This document shows positions 43,432-52,057 of a stretch of DNA of 64,000 nt, piece by piece. How positions within the stretch are numbered: the first letter of the stretch is position 1; every line of letters begins with the position of its first letter. Below the pieces are notes generated by a model, which searched no databases, was not told the origin of the DNA, and was given only the letters and a program-made list of their open reading frames with translations. Origin of the DNA: Muribaculaceae bacterium (lineage in GTDB: Bacteria > Bacteroidota > Bacteroidia > Bacteroidales > Muribaculaceae). Where the stretch lies: contig JAFZAC010000040.1 of the NCBI GenBank assembly GCA_017548365.1, positions 62,001 to 126,000 of the forward strand, read 5' to 3'. The position numbers and the translations under genes were made by a program.

Positions 43432-44289
43432 ATGGTAGTCATGACCTTTTATCAACTACATAGAAAAACTCTGACGATTATCATGTGTGTGATGGCGATT
43501 TTTATATCGTCATCGGCAAGTTGCTTTGCAAGCGATTATGTGGTGAAGATGAAGCGCAAGAGCGGAGTCTATACAATACCTTGTGAGGTAAATGGTGTGA
43601 AAAGAGATTTTATTTTCGATACTGGAGCAGCCAATACCAGTCTTTCCCAAGAGTTTGTAAACGAACTTCTGCAGAAGAAGAGGTTGCTGCAGTCCGACTT
43701 TACAGGCGTGATTCAAACTCGCAATGCCAGTGGTGTGGTTGACAATAATACAACAATTAATATCAGGCAGCTCAAGGTGGGTAATAGGCTCATTTATAAC
43801 GTAAGAGCCATTATTGCTGTATCGCAAAAGGCGCCATTGCTGCTTGGAATGAATGCCATTGAATTGCTGGGAGAGTGGACAATGAGTAAAGACAGGCTTA
43901 TTCTTCATAACAACACCGAAATTCAACCTATTGAAACCACACCACAGGATATCAATGATGATTACAGCTACAATGTCGATGTAGAAAGGGAAACCGAGAG
44001 TCGATCGGGAAATGCTGGAGAGGTCAGGGGAAATGTTTCACATCCTAAGATAAGGCTCAATGCCTATAACGGCGATGCCGAGGCTCAGTATATGATGGGA
44101 ATAATGTATTTGAATGGTGAAGGGGTGCCGGCCGACCCCAAGATGGCTGTCCACTGGTTCCGCCTATCGGCAGCTCAAGGATACAAGATAGCTCAGCTTC
44201 AACTGGCCGAATGCTATTCTTTGGGAGTAGGAGTGGAAGTTGATGAGCGCAGGGCTGACTACTGGCGCAAGAAGGCCGAGGAGGAATGA
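43432..44289 (+). CDS. Secreted retropepsin-like aspartic protease with Sel1 repeats
   Basis: A 285-residue protein with an N-terminal signal (about 10-34). A retropepsin-like domain (about 38-160) has the catalytic FDTGAANTSLS (Asp at about 63) and a closing LLLGMNAIELLG flap-end motif, as in the clan AA single-domain proteases that work as dimers. A linker is followed by two Sel1-like repeats (about 205-285: NGDAEAQYMMGIMYLNGEG and GYKIAQLQLAECYSLGVGV). Sel1 repeats normally mediate protein binding, so this is a protease with a built-in partner-binding part. The start could be ATG 43432 or 43441; the first leaves only a very short leader. Confidence 0.82.
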   Translation: MVVMTFYQLHRKTLTIIMCVMAIFISSSASCFASDYVVKMKRKSGVYTIPCEVNGVKRDFIFDTGAANTSLSQEFVNELLQKKRLLQSDFTGVIQTRNASGVVDNNTTINIRQLKVGNRLIYNVRAIIAVSQKAPLLLGMNAIELLGEWTMSKDRLILHNNTEIQPIETTPQDINDDYSYNVDVERETESRSGNAGEVRGNVSHPKIRLNAYNGDAEAQYMMGIMYLNGEGVPADPKMAVHWFRLSAAQGYKIAQLQLAECYSLGVGVEVDERRADYWRKKAEEE

Positions 44290-44320
44290 TTTAACCTACA
44301 TAACCACACAAACAACGAGA

Positions 44321-44349
44321 CCGAGGAATTTACCACAAATTCAACTCGG
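44321..44349. terminator. Hairpin after the retropepsin gene
   Basis: CCGAG-GAATTT-accac-AAATTC-aa-CTCGG stem-loop, without a U-tract. Confidence 0.5.
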
Positions 44350-44604
44350 CCCCAATACTATTGCAAATAAAAAGAGTAAATGAAGTTATTCTAAATCAAA
44401 TCAATATGCCTAATAGAAATACATTTTTTTAGTCAAAAACAATTAATCAATCAATTAAACCATCATTAAACCATTTTTTGTGCAAACTATTCTTTTAGAA
44501 AAGCTATGGATTTCCTTCATTTTGCCCTCTAAACACCATAGGTTTCAGAATACTGCATGAACGGGCAGAATTTTAACGTTTTTTTATTAATCGTCAATTG
44601 TTGA

Positions 44605-44635
44605 TTTAATTCCTTTACTTCCTTTAACTCCTTTT
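44605..44635 (+). repeat. 9-bp tandem TTTAAYTCC units
   Basis: TTTAATTCC, TTTACTTCC and TTTAACTCC follow each other exactly at 44605-44631, then TTTT. The same unit occurs upstream of other genes (12604-12627, 34328-34340, 63739-63769). Confidence 0.8.
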
Positions 44636-44654
44636 CGCCATTCCCTCATTAGGT

Positions 44655-46040
44655 TTAATAGTCTATTGAGATACCCAGCTGCAAGTTGAAGTTGAGGGGA
44701 TGCTCGTTGCGAATGGTGTTCAGTGGCATTGTGGTGATATAGTGTGAAAGCTTGGGCGCAACGTAGATGCCTACGTGCTTCGTGAAGTTGTACTGCAGGC
44801 CTGCTGTAGCATGAACCGACCATTGCAGTCGCTTGATAGTAACACTCTCGTCGTTGAACTTGGCCGAAACCACGCGCTCCATTAATCCTTCGGCACCAAC
44901 AAATGTGCTAAGGCCGCGATATCGCCAGAAGTTCCACTTAACACCAAACGGAAGTCCCACAAGCATGATTTTCTGCTTGAATTCGGGGGCTCCATTGTCG
45001 GGGGTCACATCACTTGTCATCGAGGTGAAGTTGAAACCAAGATTGCCATAGAGGTTGCCTACGATGCGCTTGTTGAATGTCAAGCCAGCAGTAAGAGGCA
45101 TGTGGTGATGATAGTTGTAGTTCACGGGTGGAGCTATAGTGTTGTTTATGCCAGGGGCAGCTGGTGCCATCATCATGCCTGGGTTGTTGCTTCCCGAGGC
45201 AGGAGCAAGCATTGGTTGTGATGAGCTGTTGATGGTAGCATCGTGATCGCTCGAAATGAGGCCGTTGCCATAGGCTGCCATCAAAAGAGTAGGTTCCTTT
45301 TTCTTATTTCGGTGGAGTGACATCTTTTCGCGAGCTAAGCGGCGGGCGTTGGCATCATAGGCTAGATGCTGGTGATAGGTGCTGTCGCTGTAACTCTTCC
45401 ATGGGTCCATGGCTTCCTGGTTCATGGCGTTGTCATATTCGGCATACAGTTCCTCGAGTGCCTGCATCGTCTCGAGGTCATAGAAATATTCGTCAGGGTC
45501 AAATTCTGCCATCTCTTCCTCAAAGCTGTTGTCGAAGTATTCCTCTTCAGCTATTCTGTTTCGGTCTTTATTGACATTATTGTTATTCTTCGACACCGAT
45601 GAAGTGGAATGAGATGAAGCATGAGTTGAGGTCGACTTTGTCTGTGATGATGAGGTTGTCTTGTTTTGAGCTAGAGTGGCTTGAACCTGGGGGGATATCT
45701 GAGTGCTGTCGATACCGGTACTGTCTCCATTGTTGGCGGGAGCGCCTTGCTTGGGAAGAGTCGGTTTGGACGACTTTGCAATTATGTTGGGTTGGGTATT
45801 GTTATCGTCGTCTTTAATAATGAAGAATCCTGTAGTAGCTACTATGGCAACGGCGGCAGCAGCGGCAACGACTTTCCACAAGCGTGGAGTGAATATTCCT
45901 CGCTTGGGGGCGGCTGGCGTTTTCTTGGGCATCGACTTGGCGATAGCTTCCCAAGCATCGGCGGGCACTTCCCGGGTGGCTTGATCGGCTTTTTGCTTTA
46001 TGGCGTCAATCCAATTGTTGTTGTCTATATTGTTGCTCAT
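44655..46040 (-). CDS. Anti-sigma-factor-like protein with C-terminal outer-membrane beta-barrel domain
   Basis: A 461-residue protein. The N-terminus (about 1-45) resembles cytoplasmic anti-sigma regions (EVPADAWEAIAKSM). One membrane helix (about 54-76) is followed by a long Ser/Thr/Asn-rich periplasmic linker (about 77-250). The C-terminal 190 residues match the outer-membrane beta-barrel pattern (aromatic, glycine-rich alternate strands, ending QLGISIDY). Such fused proteins occur in Bacteroidota downstream of ECF sigma genes. Here the start overlaps the sigma stop by 4 bp (ATGA). The C-terminal domain may sense envelope state. Confidence 0.8.
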   Translation of the reverse strand: MSNNIDNNNWIDAIKQKADQATREVPADAWEAIAKSMPKKTPAAPKRGIFTPRLWKVVAAAAAVAIVATTGFFIIKDDDNNTQPNIIAKSSKPTLPKQGAPANNGDSTGIDSTQISPQVQATLAQNKTTSSSQTKSTSTHASSHSTSSVSKNNNNVNKDRNRIAEEEYFDNSFEEEMAEFDPDEYFYDLETMQALEELYAEYDNAMNQEAMDPWKSYSDSTYHQHLAYDANARRLAREKMSLHRNKKKEPTLLMAAYGNGLISSDHDATINSSSQPMLAPASGSNNPGMMMAPAAPGINNTIAPPVNYNYHHHMPLTAGLTFNKRIVGNLYGNLGFNFTSMTSDVTPDNGAPEFKQKIMLVGLPFGVKWNFWRYRGLSTFVGAEGLMERVVSAKFNDESVTIKRLQWSVHATAGLQYNFTKHVGIYVAPKLSHYITTMPLNTIRNEHPLNFNLQLGISIDY

Positions 46041-46612
46041 AGCGTTGTAGTCTTGTCTTTTTCTTCGATGAATCTCTTGATTTTGCGGGCTAGCAGAACT
46101 TTTGCTCTGGCAAGTTGCGACGATGAGGACTTTTCACTGATGCCCAATTGCTCGGCTATCTGTTGGTGTGAATATCCGTCTAGGCAGTAAAGGTTGAACA
46201 CCGTTCGGTAGCCATCGGGCAGTTCGGCAATCATTTCCAGGATGGTGCTGGCGTCAAGGTTGTTGACCTCGCTCGATGGGGCTTCGTCATCGTCGGGAGG
46301 GTCGCCAAGCATCTCTACGGGGACCGATGTAGCTTTTAGGCGTTTCTTGCTGCGAAGGTGGTTCAAAGAAGTGTTCACAGCTATGCGCACAAGCCAGGCC
46401 TTGAGAGAACCATCGCCGTGCCACGCAAAACTGTCAATCGAGTCATAGGCTTTGATATATGTGTCTTGGAGCACATCTTTTGCATCATCGTCATCGCCCA
46501 CATAGCGGTATATAAGTGCCATCAAGTGAGCCGAGTATCTATCAAATAGTTCGCGCTGAGCATTTGGATTGCCCCGCTTGCAGCCTAGACTGATCTCGAG
46601 TTCGTTCATCAT
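46037..46612 (-). CDS. ECF-type RNA polymerase sigma factor
   Basis: An ECF sigma factor of about 191 residues. Region 2 has LFDRYSAHLMALIYRYVGD and AKDVLQDTYIKAYDSIDSF; region 4 has ELPDGYRTVFNLYCLDGYSHQQIAEQLGISEKS, the helix-turn-helix that reads -35 DNA. The frame opens at a GTG (46633), but a TATTTTTG -7 element (46649-46642) leaves almost no leader there, so ATG 46612 (or 46609) is preferred. The last 4 bp overlap the anti-sigma gene. Confidence 0.9.
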   Translation of the reverse strand: MMNELEISLGCKRGNPNAQRELFDRYSAHLMALIYRYVGDDDDAKDVLQDTYIKAYDSIDSFAWHGDGSLKAWLVRIAVNTSLNHLRSKKRLKATSVPVEMLGDPPDDDEAPSSEVNNLDASTILEMIAELPDGYRTVFNLYCLDGYSHQQIAEQLGISEKSSSSQLARAKVLLARKIKRFIEEKDKTTTL

Positions 46613-46727
46613 GACTTTGCACATTATTAACACCGAAGGTGCAAAAATACTGCATCATTTTATGAAAAAAAATTTTTTTTTACAAAAAATGGCAGTAAGC
46701 GATATTTTGATATTAGCACAAAAAGAA

Positions 46728-46758
46728 AAGCTGCTCTCCACCTTGTGGAAAACAGCTT
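46728..46758 (-). terminator. Terminator after the small Ala-rich lipoprotein
   Basis: AAGCTG...CAGCTT with an inner TCCAC/GTGGA stem; on the minus strand it is followed by TTCTTTTTG. Confidence 0.8.
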
Positions 46759-46788
46759 CAAAATTTTTTAGCTTGTTGCTAGAGAGAA

Positions 46789-47085
46789 TTATTTCTTCTC
46801 CTCTTCTGCCTTAGGTGCGGCAGCTTCCTTAGCAGCGTCCTTTACCTCTTCAACTTTCTCTTTTGCGTCCTTAGCAACTTCCTCAGCCTTCTTGGTAGCA
46901 TCCTCAACCTTAGCAGCGGCGCTATCAACAACCTGCTTTGCAGAGTCAACAACATTCTCTACTTGCTCTTTCAAAGAGTCCATAGCGGTAGAGTCAGAAG
47001 TGCTTGCGCTGGTGTTACCAGTGTTGGTGCAAGAGAACATAGATACGCTAGCAATAACAGCAACTAATAAAACTAACTTTTTCAT
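46789..47085 (-). CDS. Small Ala/Glu/Lys-rich lipoprotein
   Basis: A 98-residue protein with a lipobox at Cys19 (VSMFSC). The mature part is one long amphipathic helix of DAAKxVEE/KAEEVAKDAKEK-like repeats, similar to LEA-type or apolipoprotein-like sequences. It could coat the outer-membrane inner leaflet or form a coiled coil. It has its own promoter (47185-47156) and terminator, so it is a single-gene unit and probably highly expressed. No known family assigned. Confidence 0.75.
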   Translation of the reverse strand: MKKLVLLVAVIASVSMFSCTNTGNTSASTSDSTAMDSLKEQVENVVDSAKQVVDSAAAKVEDATKKAEEVAKDAKEKVEEVKDAAKEAAAPKAEEEKK

Positions 47086-47484
47086 TTCTAAAATTTTTTT
47101 TAATAATAAAACAATAAATAATTTTCGTGTTTTGCGTTTTGTCGTAAAAACGGTGCAAATTTATATCAAAAAATTAATATGCAAATGTTTTTCAATTTTT
47201 TTTTTTGAACATTTTTTTTGGAAAAAACCAAATTTAATAAAATTTCACAAAGTTACAAATTGTTATATACTTGAACATCAAGCAAAAGAATAAGGAAATT
47301 TTGCTTTAATATCAAAAGTGTTAAATTATCTTTAGAAATATTTTTTTTTGATTTTACCGTAAAAAATGCATTTTTTGACTGTTTTTAAATGCTTTGAGAA
47401 ACAGGCAAACAAGTATACATTTATATATATGTGAAATGATGGCTCGATTTAGTGTTTTTTATTATTCCAAGACCACTAAACTGC
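47086..47484. other. AT-rich intergenic region
   Basis: About 400 bp with long homopolymer runs (A and T tracts) and no gene. It contains the promoter for the small lipoprotein gene on the minus strand; no other feature stands out. Confidence 0.7.
47156..47185 (-). promoter_or_regulatory. Promoter for the small lipoprotein
   Basis: TTTG (47185-47182) and TAAATTTG (47163-47156), 18-nt spacer, minus strand. Confidence 0.65.
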
Positions 47485-49143
47485 TTATCGATACAAGAAT
47501 CGCTTTATGCTTCTCTTAGGAGTTTTTTCAAACTCATTGACCATAATCTCGATTTGCGACACGCGCTCATAGGGGGCAACGAGTTTGTTAAGCTCGGTTT
47601 TTACAGTTTCCATATGGGCTGGGAGCTGGTCGCGGGTTACGCCGTCGCGGTCCATAGCGTCATAGTCGGGATAGACAAGGGCTATGAGTTTGCGGTCGCG
47701 GTCCACAACAAGGCTCTCGCTAACATAGAGCATATTGTTTAGTTTTGCCTCAATCTCCTCAGGATAGATGTTTTGTCCGCTGGCACCCAAAAGCATGGTC
47801 TTGAGGCGGCCGCGTATAAAGATGGTGCCGTCGGCGGTCAGCGTTCCCATGTCGCCAGTGTGCAGCCAGCCATCTTCATGAAGTACCTTGTCGGTGGCCT
47901 CGGTGTTGTGGAAGTAGCCGCTCATCACGTTCTCGCCCTTGATGCATATCTCGCCAGGGATATTCTCGGGATCGTCACTCAGGATTTTACACTCCATAAT
48001 GCCAGGAAGAATGCGGCCGGCGCTGTGAAGCACAAACTCGCGCCATGGGGTGTGGCTCACCAATGGGGCGCACTCGGTCATGCCATAGCCCACGGTGAAC
48101 GGGAATTTTATCTTGTAGAGAAATTCCTCGACCTCGGCGTTGAACGGAGCGCCGCCCACAATAACCTCTTCGAAGTTGCCGCCGAAGGCCTCTATGAGGC
48201 GTTTGCGTATCTGTTCATATATTTTACGGTCCAGATAAGGTACGGCGAGTGCCCAGCGCAGCTTGGTTTTGCTGATCATGGGAACTATCATCTTGCTGTA
48301 TATCTTCTCGAGAACAAGAGGCACGCAAATCACCAGATGCGGTTTGATTTCCTGCATAGCTTTGACAATCACCTTGGGGGCTGGTATTCGGCCTAATAAA
48401 GTGATGTGAGAGCCCACAGCGAGAGGGCAAAGCATGTCGAAGGCGCAGCCATAGGCATGAGCAAGCGGAAGGAACGATACGCAACGTGTGCCACGGCGGT
48501 GCAATTGGGAATTGATGCCATAGACGATGTTGCCGGCCATATTGTTGCCAGTGAGCATCACGCCCTTGCTGAATCCTGTTGTGCCGCTGGTGTAGTTGAT
48601 GACCATGAGTTTTTCATTGCTACGCTCAGCATAGTTGATGCCCGATGCAGTGAAACCGCCTGGATAGGTCTGCTCCATCAGTTCGTTGATGCCTTCAAGT
48701 ATCTCATCAACGTGCTCGTCCTCGTTCTGGGCAAGGAGCTTGTCGTTGTCGAGAGAGATGGCGGCGCGCACATAGCGCATGTTGTCGAAGTCAAACGACT
48801 CCCATATGCTGTTGCTGGCAAAGAGTAGCTCGGCCTCGCTATGGTTGATGATGTGCTGGGCATCGCGGGGATTGAACTCCTGCAAGATGGGCACTATCAC
48901 AGCTCCATAGGTTATTGTGCCCATGAACACTATTACCCAGTTGGGTGTGTTTTTTCCAATCAGAGCCACGCGGTCGCCTGGCTTGATGCCACACTTTTTA
49001 TATATAAGGTGTAGACGTGCTATGCGTTCGGCAAAGGCGCCGTAAGTCAGTGTCTGCTTGGTGTTGTAGTCGCTTAAGGCGGGCAGTTCCCAGTTGTTGC
49101 GGAAGCTCTCCTCAAAAATCTTGATGGTGTTTTCTTTCATCAT
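47485..49143 (-). CDS. Long-chain acyl-CoA synthetase-like AMP-forming ligase
   Basis: A 552-residue adenylate-forming enzyme. The phosphate loop reads VINYTSGTTGFSKGVML (about residues 184-200), the later GYGMTECAPLVSHTP motif and the hinge DGWLHTGDMGTL and FIRGRLKTMLLGASGQNIYPEEIE are intact, and a C-terminal catalytic Lys lies near the end (KTPKRSIKRF). It should activate fatty acids to acyl-CoA or acyl-AMP. The acid chain length is not known. It is divergent from glgB, with face-to-face promoters. Confidence 0.88.
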   Translation of the reverse strand: MMKENTIKIFEESFRNNWELPALSDYNTKQTLTYGAFAERIARLHLIYKKCGIKPGDRVALIGKNTPNWVIVFMGTITYGAVIVPILQEFNPRDAQHIINHSEAELLFASNSIWESFDFDNMRYVRAAISLDNDKLLAQNEDEHVDEILEGINELMEQTYPGGFTASGINYAERSNEKLMVINYTSGTTGFSKGVMLTGNNMAGNIVYGINSQLHRRGTRCVSFLPLAHAYGCAFDMLCPLAVGSHITLLGRIPAPKVIVKAMQEIKPHLVICVPLVLEKIYSKMIVPMISKTKLRWALAVPYLDRKIYEQIRKRLIEAFGGNFEEVIVGGAPFNAEVEEFLYKIKFPFTVGYGMTECAPLVSHTPWREFVLHSAGRILPGIMECKILSDDPENIPGEICIKGENVMSGYFHNTEATDKVLHEDGWLHTGDMGTLTADGTIFIRGRLKTMLLGASGQNIYPEEIEAKLNNMLYVSESLVVDRDRKLIALVYPDYDAMDRDGVTRDQLPAHMETVKTELNKLVAPYERVSQIEIMVNEFEKTPKRSIKRFLYR

Positions 49144-49178
49144 AACGCAATGATGTTTTGCAATAGTTTTTCAGACCA

Positions 49179-49209
49179 CAAAATTAATCAAAAAAACTAA
49201 ATCTGCAAA
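49179..49209 (-). promoter_or_regulatory. Promoter for the acyl-CoA synthetase
   Basis: TTTG (49209-49206) and TAATTTTG (49186-49179), 19-nt spacer, minus strand. Confidence 0.75.
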
Positions 49210-49214
49210 ATTCG

Positions 49215-49245
49215 TTGCAACTCTCTTTAATATTTACTATTTTTG
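49215..49245 (+). promoter_or_regulatory. Promoter for glgB
   Basis: TTG (49215-49217) and TATTTTTG (49238-49245), 20-nt spacer. The -33 is only 5 nt from that of the divergent synthetase promoter. A second -7-like TATCTTTG lies at 49318-49325. Confidence 0.7.
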
Positions 49246-49375
49246 CAATGAAATCGGTTTACTGCCGTGTTTGGGAGTTTTTTGCTTAACAGCAAGCACT
49301 GTCTTCGGTAATGAATTTATCTTTGTGGCAGCTCTTTATTTTTGTCGACTTTACACATTTAATATATATAATATT

Positions 49376-51454
49376 ATGAAGAAGAAAACACTACCACTCA
49401 TCAAGGATGACCCATGGCTTGAGCCCTTTGAGGAGGCAATCGTGGGAAGGCACAATGATTTCCTTAACAAGGAAAAAGAACTCACAGGCGAGGATGGAAC
49501 CCTCGTTGACTTTGCCAACGCCTATAACTATTATGGTCTGCATCACACCGCCAAAGGGTGGGTGCTGCGTGAGTGGGCGCCTAATGCCATCGAAATTTTC
49601 CTGGTGGGAGATTTCAACAATTGGACCGAGTGCGCACCCTACAAGATGCAGCGGCTCTCTGATGGCAACTGGGAAATCAAACTTCCCGAGCGTGGCATGA
49701 AGCATGGTGACCTCTTCAAGCTCTCTATTCACTGGGATGGAGGCCAGGGCGAGCGCATTCCAGCCTATGCCACACGTGTGGTGCAAGACGACAATACCAA
49801 GATTTTCTCGGCGCAGGTATGGAACCCTGAGGAGCAATACGAGTTTAAGGTAAAGAAGTTCAAGCCCAATGTTAAGCCATTGCTCATTTATGAGTGTCAC
49901 ATTGGTATGGCGCAGAACCGTGAGGGCGTGGGAACCTACGAGGAGTTCCGAACCAACATTCTTCCGCGCATTGCCGACGACGGCTATAACGCTATTCAGA
50001 TTATGGCAATCCAGGAGCATCCTTACTATGGTTCGTTTGGTTATCACGTTTCGAGTTTCTATGCCGCTTCGAGCCGTTTTGGTACTCCCGAGGAACTCAA
50101 GCATCTTATTGACGATGCTCACAGTCGTGGCATAGCGGTAATCATGGATATCGTTCACTCTCACGCCGTGAAGAATGAGGTTGAAGGCTTGGGGCGCTTC
50201 GACGGCAGCTATGACCTCTATTTCTATGGAGACGGCAAGCGTGAGCATCCAGCATGGGACTCGTTGTGTTTTGACTATGGCAAGAATGCGGTGCTCAACT
50301 TCCTGTTGAGCAACTGCAAGTTCTGGCTCGAGGAGTATAGGTTTGACGGATTCCGCTTCGATGGCGTGACTTCTATGTTATATTATAACCATGGTCTCGG
50401 TCAGGCGTTTGGTGGCTATGAAGACTATTATAACGGCAATCAGGATACCAACGCCATTACCTATCTCACTCTTGCCAACAAGCTCATCCATGAAGTGAAT
50501 CCTCATGCAATCACCATTGCTGAGGAGATGAGCGGTATGCCAGGTCTTGCACGCAAGGTGAAGGACGGTGGCATTGGCTTCGATTATCGTATGGCGATGG
50601 GCATCCCCGATTACTGGATCAAGACCATCAAGGAGCAGCAGGACGAGCATTGGAAGCCAACATCTATATTTTGGGAACTCACTAATCGTCGTGCCGATGA
50701 GAAGACTATTTCCTATGCCGAAAGCCATGACCAGGCACTGGTGGGCGACAAGACCATCATTTTCCGACTCATTGACAAGGAGATGTACTGGCACATGATG
50801 ACTGGCGACGACAACGGCGTGGTGAGCCGTGGTGTGGCACTGCACAAACTCATCAGGCTTGTGACTGCATCAACAATTAACGGTGGCTATCTCAACTTCA
50901 TGGGTAACGAGTGGGGGCATCCTGAGTGGATTGACTTCCCGCGTGACGGCAACGGATGGAGCTATAAATATGCTCGCCGCCAGTGGGACCTAGTCGACCG
51001 CGAGGATCTCAAATACCAGTTTCTCAACAATTGGGACAACGATGTGATGCACCTTATTGGAGGCACTCACAACTTCCAGGCGCTGCCCATTCGCAAACTA
51101 TGGGACAAGGACGATGACCAGATTCTCGCCTACATGCGTGGCGACCTTGTTTTCGTTTTCAACTTCAACCCTGTTAAGTCGTTCACCGACTACGGCTTCT
51201 TGGCGCCTGCTGGAGAGTACCATGGTGTGATGAACAGCGACAATGGACGCTATGGCGGCTATGGCAACGTTGACGAGGGTGTTAAGCATCTAACTCAGCC
51301 CGACCCGCTCTATGACAGCGCTGGTCTTGGTTGGCTCAAACTATACATCCCCGCACGTTCTGCACTCATCTTGCGTCTGCAACCAACAAAGTCGAAACCT
51401 GCAGCAAAAAAGGCTCCTGTAAAGAAAGCCCCGGCAAAGAAAAAGACGAAATAA
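49376..51454 (+). CDS. glgB: 1,4-alpha-glucan branching enzyme, eukaryote-like GH13_8 type
   Basis: A 692-residue glycogen branching enzyme. A CBM48 domain (about 45-155, EWAPNAIEIFLVGDFNNW) precedes the GH13 barrel, with nucleophile Asp329 (FRFDGVTSML), Glu383 (IAEEMSGMP) and the transition-state Asp in SYAESHDQAL. GFRFDGVTSMLYYNHG is typical of subfamily 8. It makes alpha-1,6 branches in cytoplasmic glycogen. A longer frame (49271) exists but its first 35 codons hold a second -7 element. The last about 24 residues are a Lys/Ala/Pro tail (KPAAKKAPVKKAPAKKKTK), rare for GlgB and histone-H1-like. LOG follows after 7 bp. Confidence 0.93.
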   Translation: MKKKTLPLIKDDPWLEPFEEAIVGRHNDFLNKEKELTGEDGTLVDFANAYNYYGLHHTAKGWVLREWAPNAIEIFLVGDFNNWTECAPYKMQRLSDGNWEIKLPERGMKHGDLFKLSIHWDGGQGERIPAYATRVVQDDNTKIFSAQVWNPEEQYEFKVKKFKPNVKPLLIYECHIGMAQNREGVGTYEEFRTNILPRIADDGYNAIQIMAIQEHPYYGSFGYHVSSFYAASSRFGTPEELKHLIDDAHSRGIAVIMDIVHSHAVKNEVEGLGRFDGSYDLYFYGDGKREHPAWDSLCFDYGKNAVLNFLLSNCKFWLEEYRFDGFRFDGVTSMLYYNHGLGQAFGGYEDYYNGNQDTNAITYLTLANKLIHEVNPHAITIAEEMSGMPGLARKVKDGGIGFDYRMAMGIPDYWIKTIKEQQDEHWKPTSIFWELTNRRADEKTISYAESHDQALVGDKTIIFRLIDKEMYWHMMTGDDNGVVSRGVALHKLIRLVTASTINGGYLNFMGNEWGHPEWIDFPRDGNGWSYKYARRQWDLVDREDLKYQFLNNWDNDVMHLIGGTHNFQALPIRKLWDKDDDQILAYMRGDLVFVFNFNPVKSFTDYGFLAPAGEYHGVMNSDNGRYGGYGNVDEGVKHLTQPDPLYDSAGLGWLKLYIPARSALILRLQPTKSKPAAKKAPVKKAPAKKKTK

Positions 51455-51461
51455 AGCCATA

Positions 51462-52010
51462 ATGAAAATAGTTGTCTATTGTTCGGCAAATAATAAGTTG
51501 CCGCAAGAAGTTCTTGATATTGCTGTCGCTTTGGGACGGTGGATAGGGGAGAACGGCCACACGCTCGTCTATGGTGGTGTGAACGCTGGACTTATGCATG
51601 TCTCAGCCATGGCGGCGCATGAAACAGGGTGTGAGAGCATCGTGGGTATAGTGCCAGAGTTTTTCAAACATCGTGCTGACCCATTGTGCACTGAGTTGGT
51701 GCTTGCCCGTGACCTCAACCACCGCAAGGCAATGCTAGTTGAGCGTGGCGATGTCTTTGTGGTACTGCCTGGTGGATTGGGCACCATCGATGAATGGGTG
51801 TCGACGCTCTCCACGTTGGTGGTGGAGGACAGCGACCGCCCTATTATCGTGGTTAACCATGATAACATGTATTCGTCACTGGCGCAGCAACTTGACAACA
51901 CCGCCCAGTCGCAATTTTCACGCTCTCCGCGCATTGCCAGTTCAATCCTGGTAAACAATGCACAAGAATTAATAAATAAATTGAACCAAGTGGATATAGG
52001 TTGTAGTTAA
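51462..52010 (+). CDS. LOG-family nucleotide phosphoribohydrolase (TIGR00730)
   Basis: A 182-residue Rossmann-fold protein of the LOG (lysine decarboxylase-like) family. The GGVNAGLMHVSA segment, the NHRKAMLVERGD motif and the PGGLGTIDEW motif (PGGxGTxxE) are all seen. Family members cleave cytokinin- or AMP-type nucleoside 5'-monophosphates to base plus ribose-5-phosphate. It lies 7 bp after glgB, so it shares the transcript; a metabolic tie to glycogen is unknown. Confidence 0.88.
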   Translation: MKIVVYCSANNKLPQEVLDIAVALGRWIGENGHTLVYGGVNAGLMHVSAMAAHETGCESIVGIVPEFFKHRADPLCTELVLARDLNHRKAMLVERGDVFVVLPGGLGTIDEWVSTLSTLVVEDSDRPIIVVNHDNMYSSLAQQLDNTAQSQFSRSPRIASSILVNNAQELINKLNQVDIGCS

Positions 52011-52057
52011 TTTAATCTCACTACAGGCTTCTATAAACTATAAACATTAAACGTAAT

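Larger units (their letters stand above)
44290..44654. other. Intergenic spacer between convergent genes
   Basis: 365 bp without a gene. It holds a hairpin with CCGAG/CTCGG and GAATTT/AAATTC arms (44321-44349) 32 nt after the protease gene, AT-rich filler, and the TTTAAYTCC tandem unit (44605-44631) just past the minus-strand gene. Confidence 0.6.

Noticed and set aside
49271-49375. Earlier start (49271) for glgB
   Set aside because: A second -7 element is in this part, and the added 35 residues do not fit a cytoplasmic branching enzyme.
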